Of a stretch of DNA of 55,156 nucleotides, positions 32,650 to 40,453 are shown one piece after another; positions within the stretch are counted from its first letter, which is position 1, and each line of letters starts with the position of its first letter. Under the pieces are notes generated by a model that ran no database searches, had not been told where the DNA came from, and was given only the letters and a program-made list of their open reading frames with translations. Where the stretch lies: contig NZ_AUJR01000038.1 of the NCBI RefSeq assembly GCF_000424325.1, positions 1 to 55,156 of the forward strand, written 5' to 3'. The translations under genes and the position numbers were made by a program. The stretch is from [Clostridium] clostridioforme AGR2157. GTDB taxonomy: Bacteria > Bacillota > Clostridia > Lachnospirales > Lachnospiraceae.

Positions 32650-34738
32650 ATTACAGTTGAGGGAGACAATCCTGAAACAGATAGAAAGACCGGATATTCC
32701 TGACCGGGAGTTCCCTGCCTGTTTGTTTGGCGTGGTTCCTGACAGCGGGGCTGTCCAGACACAGGCCCTGCAGCAGGCTATAGATGCAATCAGCAGGGAA
32801 GGCGGAGGCAGGCTCATGCTTCCCGGCGGCATAATCCGCACCGGTGCATTGGAACTGAAAAGCAGGGTGGAGCTTCATCTTCAGGACAGGGAGTCCGTGC
32901 TGTCATTTGTCAATGAAAATCCGCAGATTCACTATCCGGTGGTTTTCTCACACTGGGAGGCCGCGCCCTGTTATAACTTCAGCCCATTGATTTATGCCTG
33001 CGATGCCCATGATATCGCTGTTACCGGGGAAGGAACCCTGGACGGGGGAGCGGATTCCGGCCACTGGTGGAACTGGCACCATCAGGTGGAGGACGCATGG
33101 TCCGATGATAAGCCGGACCTTCAGCTGGAGGACCGCAAGGCCCTGCGCCGGATGAATATGGACGGCGTGCCTGTTGAGCAGAGGGTCTTTGGCCCGGGCC
33201 ATTACCTGAGGCCAAATTTCATACAGCCCATCCGCTGCAGCCGGGTGCTCCTTCAGGGATTTACCCTGAAAAACAGCCCCATGTGGCAGCTGAACCCGGT
33301 GATGTGCCGCAGCCTGCTGGTGGACGGCGTCACATTGTATAGCCATGGCGCCAACAATGACGGCTGCGACCCGGAGAGCTGCAATGGCGTACATATCTGC
33401 AATTGCCGGTTCGACACCGGAGACGACTGTATCAGCCTGAAATCCGGCCGGGACAGGGACGGCCGCATGGCCAACATACCCTGTGAGAATGTACTGATAG
33501 AAAATAATGAGTTTGCAGACGGCCATGGCGGGATTGCCCTTGGCAGTGAGATGAGCGGCGGGATCCGCCGTGTGCTGGCCGTCAATAACCGGTTCAGCAG
33601 CCCTAACCTGACCTATGCGCTCCGCTTAAAGACCAATGCCCGCCGTGGAGGCAGGGTGGAGGATATCATACTGGCGGACAGTGTGATGGACCATGTCCAC
33701 GGGGCGGCGGTCCACGGCACCATGCTTTATGAAGATGGGAGAAATGGCAGTGACCTGCCGGTATTCCACAATATAACCATTGAAAACATCATTGCCCACG
33801 GAGGCGATTACGGGATTTTCCTGGAGGCATTTGACGAAGTTCCTGTTACCGGCCTGACCTTGAGGAACATCCGCATAGACGGGGTGGCCCGGCCCATGCG
33901 CAGCATGAACTGGAAGGAGCCTGTGGTTGACGATGTGATAATCAACGGAAAAAGCTTTCCGCGTCCTGGCGGTGTCCGTATCCTTGGCGTTCCCGTAAAT
34001 GGGGAAACCGTAAAGGCCGAAGCAAGGACCTGCGGCGGGGATATGGACTTTATGTATAGGTGGCAGACATCCACTGACGGCGCTGCCTGGAAGCAGGCCG
34101 GGCAAGGGGAGCAGTTCCCCGTTCCTGGGACAGCAGATTTCATACGGGTGACGGTCACAGACCATAAGGGAAATGCCGAAACCAGCCATGAGTACCGGGT
34201 TTTTCCCAAGGGGCTGTCCGGCAGTGATTGGGGTTATGAGTGGCAGCGGCTGTACTGCCGGGGAATGTGGGAGTTCCCGGGAGCCATACCGGCAGACGCA
34301 GTCATAACCCGGGAACAGCTTGCAGGGATGCTGCTGCCACTGGCAGACCCGGCGCTGCGCTGGGGAGGAGAGGACGGTGAGGCGTGCAGTGAGGCGCTGA
34401 GGATTGCGGTGGGGAATGGGTTCCTTGCACTGGAGAGGCGGCCTTGGCCGGACGGTCATGTGTCTCTGCTTCAGCCGGACGGCCATGTCACCCGCCAGGA
34501 GATGGCCACGGTAGCCATGCAGGCCTGCGGCGTGAATTACCGCAATGCCTCCTGTACCATGCCTGTCTGTGCCGATGCGGCATTGGTAAACAATAATTAC
34601 GGCACCAATGTGGCCCGCGCTTTGTATTTTGGCTTCATGAGTCTGGAACCGGACGGATGTTTTAAGCCCCGGCGCCCTGTTACCATTGGAGAGGCCGCCG
34701 GGATTTTAAACCGGGTTGCTGATTTTGCTGGTATCTGA
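32642..34738 (+). CDS. GH28 polygalacturonase-like enzyme with SLH-like C-terminus, no signal peptide
   Basis: The 698-residue protein has a GH28 right-handed beta-helix (about 25-450) with the catalytic set Asp240 (GANNDGCDPES), Asp261-Asp262 (DTGDDCISLKSG) and His295 (DGHGGIALGSEMSGG). An Ig-like module follows (about 450-525). Three SLH-like repeats come last (about 555-698: ITREQLAGMLLPLAD, VTRQEMATVAMQACG, VTIGEAAGILNRVADF). The start at 32642 follows AGGAGG. There is no signal peptide, so the enzyme should act in the cytoplasm on imported galacturonides. That makes the SLH-like tail unexpected. Confidence 0.9.
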   Translation: MDKLQLRETILKQIERPDIPDREFPACLFGVVPDSGAVQTQALQQAIDAISREGGGRLMLPGGIIRTGALELKSRVELHLQDRESVLSFVNENPQIHYPVVFSHWEAAPCYNFSPLIYACDAHDIAVTGEGTLDGGADSGHWWNWHHQVEDAWSDDKPDLQLEDRKALRRMNMDGVPVEQRVFGPGHYLRPNFIQPIRCSRVLLQGFTLKNSPMWQLNPVMCRSLLVDGVTLYSHGANNDGCDPESCNGVHICNCRFDTGDDCISLKSGRDRDGRMANIPCENVLIENNEFADGHGGIALGSEMSGGIRRVLAVNNRFSSPNLTYALRLKTNARRGGRVEDIILADSVMDHVHGAAVHGTMLYEDGRNGSDLPVFHNITIENIIAHGGDYGIFLEAFDEVPVTGLTLRNIRIDGVARPMRSMNWKEPVVDDVIINGKSFPRPGGVRILGVPVNGETVKAEARTCGGDMDFMYRWQTSTDGAAWKQAGQGEQFPVPGTADFIRVTVTDHKGNAETSHEYRVFPKGLSGSDWGYEWQRLYCRGMWEFPGAIPADAVITREQLAGMLLPLADPALRWGGEDGEACSEALRIAVGNGFLALERRPWPDGHVSLLQPDGHVTRQEMATVAMQACGVNYRNASCTMPVCADAALVNNNYGTNVARALYFGFMSLEPDGCFKPRRPVTIGEAAGILNRVADFAGI

Positions 34739-34793
34739 GCGGCAGTTTGACGGTTCAGTGAATTTTATAGAGTGTGAAGGAGATTGAAGCGAT

Positions 34794-35915
34794 ATGTGGT
34801 TAGAGTATTTTTCACAGTACATGGAAACGGCATTTCCCCGTTTCCTCAGTGAAAGGCCCTGGAATTATAAGAATGACCTCTGTGTAACCGGAGCAGCCTT
34901 CCTGGCGGATGTTACCGGCAACCCGCGCTGGAACCGTTACATCCTTGATGCCGGTAAGTGGCTGGTGGATGAGGACGGCAGGGTTGCCAACTGGAAAGAG
35001 GATGAAAATAATATTGATAAGGTCAGTTTTGGCAAATCCCTGCGGATCCTCCGGGACCTGACCGGGGATGGGCGGTATGGCCGCGGGGTTGAGAAGGCAT
35101 ATGCTTTTCTGGAACATTATCCCCGGACAGCCACCGGCAACTTCTGGCATAAGGACATTTACCCCAACCAGGTGTGGCTGGACGGCCTTTACATGGCCAT
35201 GCCATTTTACGCAAAATGCCTGGCGGAAAACGGTGAGGACCGGTGGGATGATATCATGGACCAGTTTCAAAGCACACACTGCCTGCTGTGGAACGAAAAG
35301 ACAGGGCTGTACCTGCATGGATGCGATGTAAGCCGTAAGGCGGACTGGGCGGATCCGGTAACCGGCCGCAGCCCCGGGGTATGGCTCAGGGCAGAAGGAT
35401 GGTTCCTTATGGCGCTGGCGGATGTATACGGTCTGGCAAAGGATTATACGCCCCGGGCAGAGGAACTGGTGTTGCTTCTTAAAAACGGTCTGGATGGCCT
35501 TTTGCAGTATCAGGACAGGGAATCCCATATGTTCCTCCAGGTTGTGGACCATGCTGACCTTCCAGGCAATTATCCCGAGACATCGGGAAGCGCCATGACA
35601 GCCTATGCCCTGATGAAGGGCGCCCGCCTTGGGATGCTTGGCGATTCCTATTGGGATAAAGGAAATGAGGTCCTTGAAGGCATCCGCCGTACCTGGCTTA
35701 AAAAAGAGGAGGATGGCTGGCACCTCCACGGAATCTGCGCAAGCGCGGGCCTGGGCGCCGGACCGGACCCCCATAACCGGAAGGACCGCAACGGAACCCC
35801 GGAGTACTACATCAGTGAGGCACAGATGACCGACAACCAGCATGGCGCGGCTGCCTGCATGATGGCGGTAAGTGAACAGCTGAGAAGAAAGGGGAATCAT
35901 TCATGCTCCAATTAG
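34794..35915 (+). CDS. GH105-type unsaturated rhamnogalacturonyl/uronyl hydrolase
   Basis: The 373-residue (alpha/alpha)6-barrel protein resembles YteR/YesR: HKDIYPNQVWLDGLYMAMPF with the catalytic Asp (WLDG), HGCDVSRKADWADPVTGRSP, WLRAEGWFLMALADV, and ETSGSAMTAYALMKG. GH105 enzymes release unsaturated galacturonic acid from lyase products inside the cell. No signal peptide. AAGGAG precedes the ATG. The Asp and the ARAxGW-like WLRAEGW region appear intact. Confidence 0.9.
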   Translation: MWLEYFSQYMETAFPRFLSERPWNYKNDLCVTGAAFLADVTGNPRWNRYILDAGKWLVDEDGRVANWKEDENNIDKVSFGKSLRILRDLTGDGRYGRGVEKAYAFLEHYPRTATGNFWHKDIYPNQVWLDGLYMAMPFYAKCLAENGEDRWDDIMDQFQSTHCLLWNEKTGLYLHGCDVSRKADWADPVTGRSPGVWLRAEGWFLMALADVYGLAKDYTPRAEELVLLLKNGLDGLLQYQDRESHMFLQVVDHADLPGNYPETSGSAMTAYALMKGARLGMLGDSYWDKGNEVLEGIRRTWLKKEEDGWHLHGICASAGLGAGPDPHNRKDRNGTPEYYISEAQMTDNQHGAAACMMAVSEQLRRKGNHSCSN

Positions 35916-36748
35916 GACTGCGCCTCCATGACGCGGAAAAGCTGCCCATTGAAGAACTTCTCCCCATTGTGCGGGAAAAAGGCTATGCCTGTGTCCACCT
36001 GGCCCTTAGCAAGGCAATGAAGGAATACCCCTGCGGCCCTTCTGCCCTGACACCCGGCTATGCCCATTATCTGAAGCATCTGTTTGAACAGAACCAGATG
36101 GATGTGGCTGTTCTTGGCAATTACCTGAATCTGGCCCACCCGGACCCGGAGGTAATCCGTGTGTCCCTGGAGAAATACTACGCCCATATCCGCTTCGCAT
36201 CCCTCCTGGGCTGCGGTATGGTGGGAACAGAAACAGGAGCCCCAAACCCGGAGTATAAATACTGCCCTGAATGCAGGACGGACGCGGCCCTGTCCACCTT
36301 CATAAAGAATGTTAAGCCGGTGGTGCGATGTGCGGAACAGTTTGGGGTAATCCTTGCGCTGGAGCCGGTGGCCCGGCACATTGTATGGAATTCCAGGCGT
36401 GCGCGCACCGTTCTGGATGAGATCGGTTCCCCCAACCTTCAGATTCTGTTCGACCCGGTGAATATGCTGGATTTGGATAATGTGGACCGCAGGGAAGAGG
36501 TATTTGCAGAGGCAATGGAGCTTCTGGGTCCGGATATTGCCATGGTGCATTTTAAGGATTTCATCCGCGTGCCCGAAGGCCATGGGCTGAAGGCAGTGGG
36601 CGCAGGAACAGGTGAGATGGATTATACATCAATCATGAAGTTCATAAAACAGGAGAAGCCGTTCCTATACGGCACCCTGGAGAACACAATCCCGGAAAAT
36701 GCCGCCTTGTGCGGGGCAAGGATGAAAGCGCTTTATGATGAAGCTTAA
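35903..36748 (+). CDS. Sugar phosphate isomerase/epimerase-type TIM-barrel protein
   Basis: The 281-residue protein belongs to the AP-endonuclease-2/xylose-isomerase-like fold. Supporting stretches are YACVHLALSKAMKEYP, GTETGAPN, GVILALEPVARH with the metal-ligand Glu, ILFDPVNMLDLDN with Asp, MVHFKDF with His, and GTLENT. Such enzymes isomerise or epimerise sugar (acid) derivatives with divalent metal. It overlaps the GH105 gene by 13 bases, ending the operon. It probably processes the released uronate (inference). Confidence 0.85.
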   Translation: MLQLGLRLHDAEKLPIEELLPIVREKGYACVHLALSKAMKEYPCGPSALTPGYAHYLKHLFEQNQMDVAVLGNYLNLAHPDPEVIRVSLEKYYAHIRFASLLGCGMVGTETGAPNPEYKYCPECRTDAALSTFIKNVKPVVRCAEQFGVILALEPVARHIVWNSRRARTVLDEIGSPNLQILFDPVNMLDLDNVDRREEVFAEAMELLGPDIAMVHFKDFIRVPEGHGLKAVGAGTGEMDYTSIMKFIKQEKPFLYGTLENTIPENAALCGARMKALYDEA

Positions 36749-36757
36749 GTGCGGTTG

Positions 36758-37080
36758 AAGCAGGGAAACTGGTTCCTAAAAATGCACCCGGTTACCAGGC
36801 AGGAACTGGCACATATTGCCATCAAGAGCTGCGGGCACCCTATGATGAGACTACCTTCTGGGCAACGTCTGCCTGTGATGACACAGATGATATTGATGTG
36901 TATTACCATACTAATGCGGCAACCTGCGATGACTTTGGATTAGGACTTCTGGCCGCGGCTGGGAACAGGGGAACAGATCCACGACCCGGTATTCCCGATT
37001 CTGCGCCGTGCACCAATGTTATCCGGTTCCCATGGGATAAAATGAACGTCTTGTTTTGCAATCCCTGCCGTGATAGAATA
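36758..37080 (+). pseudogene. Decayed copy of a GH28-tail (SLH-like) segment
   Basis: One frame reads MHPVTRQELAHIAIKSCG and the next frame continues YDETTFWATSACDD-TDDIDVYYHTNAAT. The spacing VTRQE-(7)-CG-x2-Y matches the GH28 tail (VTRQEMATVAMQACGVNY), with Cys and Tyr-x-Thr-Asn-x-Ala in register. Frameshifts break it. It is probably the end of a deleted paralogue. Confidence 0.45.
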
Positions 37081-37132
37081 AAAGGAGGCGCGCGCAGCGG
37101 CCTGCTGCGCCAGGCAAGGAGATTGTATACAA

Positions 37133-37222
37133 ATGATGGATAACCAGAAGACGGTTTTATTTGAGCAGACACCGGTGCCAAAGGCGGTCATGCACGGCCT
37201 TGCCTATGCCCGGTTCACGTAA
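37133..37222 (+). pseudogene. MATE-family efflux transporter, N-terminal remnant
   Basis: After AAGGAG the frame reads MMDNQKTVLFEQTPVPKAVM, the typical start of clostridial MATE transporters. It then shifts frame and stops after 29 residues. Downstream (37226-37300) a frame with LVLAAAAVIMLTRVFRKKQK may be the far end of the same gene, implying a large deletion. Confidence 0.45.
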
Positions 37223-37340
37223 GAATTGGTGCTGGCAGCTGCGGCCGTTATCATGCTGACCCGCGTTTTCAGGAAAAAGCAGAAGGAAGACAGGAAAAAG
37301 CAGTCTGCTGGACAAACCGGACAGAATTTGTTAAAGGAAA

Positions 37341-37498
37341 AATGCGAAGACCCTGTGGCTCTGCTGTTTTGATTCCAGTTGGGCGGCGGTTCGGACATTG
37401 AGAAATCCGTGGCCTCTTTCTGTGGGGTAAATACGCTGTCTGAACTGTTGCGGCTGAGAAAAAGCTGAAAAAAAGCTGAAAGAAAAAGCCGAGAAAGG
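37341..37498 (+). pseudogene. Decayed vWA-domain fragment, copy 2 of a direct repeat
   Basis: Nearly identical to 24656-24835: two base differences, and two fewer 11-bp AGCTGAAAAAA units. It reads EDPVALLF, stop, FQLGGGSDIEKSVASF. Both copies share the same stop between LLF and FQLGG. The gap 37499-37587 shows only a weak promoter: TATAAT at 37538-37543 with TATACA 17 bases upstream. Confidence 0.65.
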
Positions 37499-37587
37499 GC
37501 GTCAAAATTAATCCTATACATATCCTCCCGAATTTGTTATAATACTAATAAATAACTCAAACTATCCATAGCTAAAATGGGATTGTT

Positions 37588-37637
37588 CCTTGAAAACTCA
37601 ATACTTTAGCATACACGAAAGTATTGAGTTTTCAAGG
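37588..37637. repeat. Perfect 20-bp inverted repeat upstream of the Asp23 gene
   Basis: CCTTGAAAACTCAATACTTT (37588-37607), a 10-base loop, and its exact reverse complement (37618-37637). A second, imperfect stem TTCTCCACAC/GTGTGAGAA follows to 37662. The arm resembles the CTTGAAAACTGAATA sequence of Firmicute rRNA spacers, but no rRNA is present. It lies in the expected leader of the Asp23 mRNA. Confidence 0.75.
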
Positions 37638-37699
37638 TTCTCCACACTATCGGGTGTGAGAAGTTTGAGTAATTAAGTCTTGACAGGAGGTAAGTTGTG

Positions 37700-38083
37700 A
37701 TGTCTGAGGAAAATCGCAGTACCCATAAATTATACGAGAAAGAGAAGATAGGCGAGGTGCAGATTGCGGACGAGGTAGTGGCCATTATTGCCGGGCTGGC
37801 TGCCACAGAGGTGGAGGGCGTCGATTCCATGGCCGGCAACATCACCAATGAGCTGGTAGGCAAGCTGGGCATGAAGAATCTGAGCAAGGGCGTCAAGGTG
37901 GATGTGACGGAGGAGCATGTGTCGGCAGACCTGTCCCTCAATATCCGCTACGGATACAACATCCCGTCCGTAAGCGAGCAGGTCCAGGAAAAGGTAAGCA
38001 CGGCCATTGAGAATATGACAGGCCTGACAGTGCTGGATGTAAATGTAAAGATTGCCGGAGTCAATATGGATGAAGGCAGATAA
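37700..38083 (+). CDS. Asp23/Gls24 family envelope-stress protein
   Basis: The 127-residue protein shows the Asp23 domain: IGEVQIADEVVAIIAGLAAT, VEGVDSMAG, VTEEHVSADLSLNIRYGYNI and VLDVNVKIAGV. Members form membrane-associated scaffolds near the cell envelope. ATG 37700 follows AGGAGG by 9 bases. A member of this family next to nusB is the usual clostridial order. It has its own terminator, so it is transcribed separately from nusB. Confidence 0.92.
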   Translation: MSEENRSTHKLYEKEKIGEVQIADEVVAIIAGLAATEVEGVDSMAGNITNELVGKLGMKNLSKGVKVDVTEEHVSADLSLNIRYGYNIPSVSEQVQEKVSTAIENMTGLTVLDVNVKIAGVNMDEGR

Positions 38084-38110
38084 AACCACGGTTTAATATA
38101 ATATCTGTAA

Positions 38111-38146
38111 ACACTCCCCGGAGCGTTGCCTGGGGAGTGTTTTATA
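38111..38146 (+). terminator. Intrinsic terminator after the Asp23 gene
   Basis: ACACTCCCC (38111-38119) pairs with GGGGAGTGT (38132-38140), followed by TTTATAC. Confidence 0.8.
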
Positions 38147-38155
38147 CATTTTTTA

Positions 38156-38184
38156 TTGTTTTTATGCACTGGGTTTGCTATAAT
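38156..38184 (+). promoter_or_regulatory. Sigma-A promoter of the nusB-recN operon
   Basis: TTGTTT (38156-38161), 17-base spacer, TATAAT (38179-38184), about 120 bases before nusB. Confidence 0.65.
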
Positions 38185-38302
38185 ATCTAGAGCGGCTTCA
38201 TCCCCGGGCTATTTAGGACATGCCCGGGCCAGGGAAGGAGCGGACATCACGAAGAAAGGAAAATGTACGGAAAGCCACCGCTTTTTAGTACAAGCAGAGA
38301 AA

Positions 38303-38920
38303 ATGACCAGAAGAGAATTGCGGGAGCATTGCTTTAAGATGCTGTTCTCGGCTGACTTCTACCCGACGCAGGAAGAGGCCATAGCCCAGCTGGGCCAGTA
38401 TTTCCAGTCCCCGGAAGAAGACGATGTAGATGAGTCGGGTATTCTCCAGGTATTGCATAAAGTAGAATTAAAAGAGGCAGACAGTGAATATCTTCAGGCA
38501 AGAACAGCAAACATAATGGAGAAGATTCCTGAGATAGATGGGAAGCTGAACCAGGCAGCTGCCGGATGGAAGACCAAGCGCATGGGAAAGGTGGAACTGA
38601 CCATTCTGCGCCTGGCCCTGTATGAAATGTTCTACGATGACGCGATTCCTGAGAAGGTATCCATCAACGAGGCAGTGGAGCTGGCTAAAAAGTTTGGAGG
38701 AAATGATTCACCGTCCTTTGTAAACGGAATACTGGCCAAGTTTGTAGTCAAGGGAGCCAGGGCTGCCGGAGAGGCCAAGGCGCCGGAAGAAAACAGGGCT
38801 TCCGGGGAAAATCAGGATTCCCAGGAAACCAGGGGTTCCCAGGAAATTCAGGCATCCCAGGAAACTCATGTTTCCCAGGAGCCCCAGGATACACCGGAGA
38901 ATAAGGAAAGCGAAGCGTAG
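38303..38920 (+). CDS. nusB: Transcription antitermination protein NusB with repeat tail
   Basis: The 205-residue protein has a complete NusB domain (about 1-150): MTRRELREHCFKMLFSADFY, WKTKRMGKVELTILRLALYE, IPEKVSINEAVELAKKFGGN, SPSFVNGILAKF. NusB binds boxA RNA with NusE to prevent early termination of rRNA transcription. Residues about 155-205 are a low-complexity acidic tail of SQE/T repeats (GSQEIQASQETHVSQEPQD). The usual NusB has about 135-150 residues. ATG 38303 was chosen because the protein start matches the family. Confidence 0.93.
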   Translation: MTRRELREHCFKMLFSADFYPTQEEAIAQLGQYFQSPEEDDVDESGILQVLHKVELKEADSEYLQARTANIMEKIPEIDGKLNQAAAGWKTKRMGKVELTILRLALYEMFYDDAIPEKVSINEAVELAKKFGGNDSPSFVNGILAKFVVKGARAAGEAKAPEENRASGENQDSQETRGSQEIQASQETHVSQEPQDTPENKESEA

Positions 38921-38929
38921 GCAGGACTT

Positions 38930-40216
38930 ATGGCAAGTGTTTACACCGTATCTCAGGTAACTGCATATATCCGGAACATGTTTACACAGGACTTTGCCCT
39001 GAACCGGATTTCAATTCGGGGGGAAGTGTCCAACTGTAAGTACCACACATCAGGCCATATCTATTTTACATTGAAGGACGGCGGCGCGCAGATTGCTGCC
39101 GTCATGTTTGCAGGACAGAGGAAGGGGCTGGACTTTGAGCTCAGGGAGGGCCAGGAGGTTACGGTGTCAGGCACCGTGGATGTATACGAGAGGGACGGAA
39201 GATACCAGCTCTATGCAAAGGAGATTACCAGGGAAGGAAAGGGAGACCTGTTCCGCCAGTTTGAAAAGCTGCGGAATGAGCTGGAGGAGATGGGAATGTT
39301 TGACAGCAGTTACAAGCAGCCCATTCCCAAGTATGCCAGAAAGGTGGGAATCGTCACGGCCGGCACAGGAGCGGCCATCCGTGACATCATGAATATATCC
39401 GCCAGAAGGAATCCCTATGTCCAGCTCATATTATACCCGGCCCTGGTCCAGGGAGAGCAGGCAAAGTACAGCATCGCAAAGGGCATTGAGACTCTGGACC
39501 GTATGGGGTTAGATGTCCTGATTGTGGGAAGAGGAGGAGGTTCCATCGAAGACCTCTGGGCTTTTAACGAGGAAATGGTGGCCAGGGCCATCTTTAACTG
39601 CACTACTCCGGTTATCTCAGCCGTGGGGCATGAGACGGACGTGACCATAGCGGATTACGTGGCGGATTTAAGGGCGCCCACGCCGTCGGCGGCAGCGGAA
39701 CTGGCTGTGTTTGATTATGGTCAGTTTGTGGAGCAGGTGAATCTGTACAGACAGGTGTTAGAGCGCTCCATGGAGCGCAGGCTGGAAAAGCTGCATTTCC
39801 GGCTGGACCAGTGCGGTATGCGCTTAAAACTTTTAAGTCCGGAACGGCAGCTCAACGACAGGCGGCAGCGCCTTGCGGATATGGAGAGCCGCCTGGAACG
39901 GATGATGGAGGAGGAGCTGGGAGCATCCCGGCTTAAGCTGGAGGACAGGAAACGGCGCCTTGAGGCGCAGATGGCTTTCGGACTGACAGAGGGAAAGCAC
40001 AGGCTGGCCCTGTTGTCAGGAAGGCTGGACGGATTGTCGCCCCTTAAGAAGCTGGGGGGCGGATACGGATTTGTGACAGACGCCAGAGGCAGGGCGTTTA
40101 CCTCCATTGCACAGGCAGAGCCTGGAGACATAATACGCATCAGCGTAAAGGACGGGCGTGCAGACGCCCGGGTCGTGGAGACAGAATCCATGAAACTGCC
40201 GGGAAGTGAGGGATAG
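38930..40216 (+). CDS. xseA: Exodeoxyribonuclease VII large subunit
   Basis: The 428-residue protein has an N-terminal OB fold (VSQVTAYIRNMF, FALNRISIRGEVSNCKYHTS) and the catalytic-domain motifs VGIVTAGTGAAIRDI, DVLIVGRGGGSIEDLWAFN, and ISAVGHETDVTIADYVADLR-APTPSAAAE. A coiled-coil and the C-terminal GGYGFV region follow. With XseB it degrades single-stranded DNA. It lies 3 bases before xseB. Confidence 0.96.
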   Translation: MASVYTVSQVTAYIRNMFTQDFALNRISIRGEVSNCKYHTSGHIYFTLKDGGAQIAAVMFAGQRKGLDFELREGQEVTVSGTVDVYERDGRYQLYAKEITREGKGDLFRQFEKLRNELEEMGMFDSSYKQPIPKYARKVGIVTAGTGAAIRDIMNISARRNPYVQLILYPALVQGEQAKYSIAKGIETLDRMGLDVLIVGRGGGSIEDLWAFNEEMVARAIFNCTTPVISAVGHETDVTIADYVADLRAPTPSAAAELAVFDYGQFVEQVNLYRQVLERSMERRLEKLHFRLDQCGMRLKLLSPERQLNDRRQRLADMESRLERMMEEELGASRLKLEDRKRRLEAQMAFGLTEGKHRLALLSGRLDGLSPLKKLGGGYGFVTDARGRAFTSIAQAEPGDIIRISVKDGRADARVVETESMKLPGSEG

Positions 40217-40219
40217 AGG

Positions 40220-40453
40220 ATGCCGCGTAAGAAGACGGATATACAGGAAAAAGAAGAGAATAACGCCAGCATTGAGGAGAATTTCGCCCAGCTGGAAGAT
40301 ATTATAAAGAAACTGGAAGCCGGGGACAGTACGCTGGAGGAATCATTCACCTGCTATGAAGCGGGGATGAAGCTGGTGAAGTACCTGAGCGGTCAGATAG
40401 ACAATGTAGAAAAACAGATTCAGATATTGAGTGAGGGTGATGAAAATGAGTGA
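40220..40453 (+). CDS. xseB: Exodeoxyribonuclease VII small subunit
   Basis: The 77-residue helical protein has the XseB signature FAQLEDIIKKLEAGDSTLEE followed by SFTCYEAGMKLVKYLS. Several XseB subunits bind the coiled coil of XseA. A basic and acidic N-terminal extension of about 20 residues precedes the domain. It overlaps ispA by 8 bases. Confidence 0.95.
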   Translation: MPRKKTDIQEKEENNASIEENFAQLEDIIKKLEAGDSTLEESFTCYEAGMKLVKYLSGQIDNVEKQIQILSEGDENE

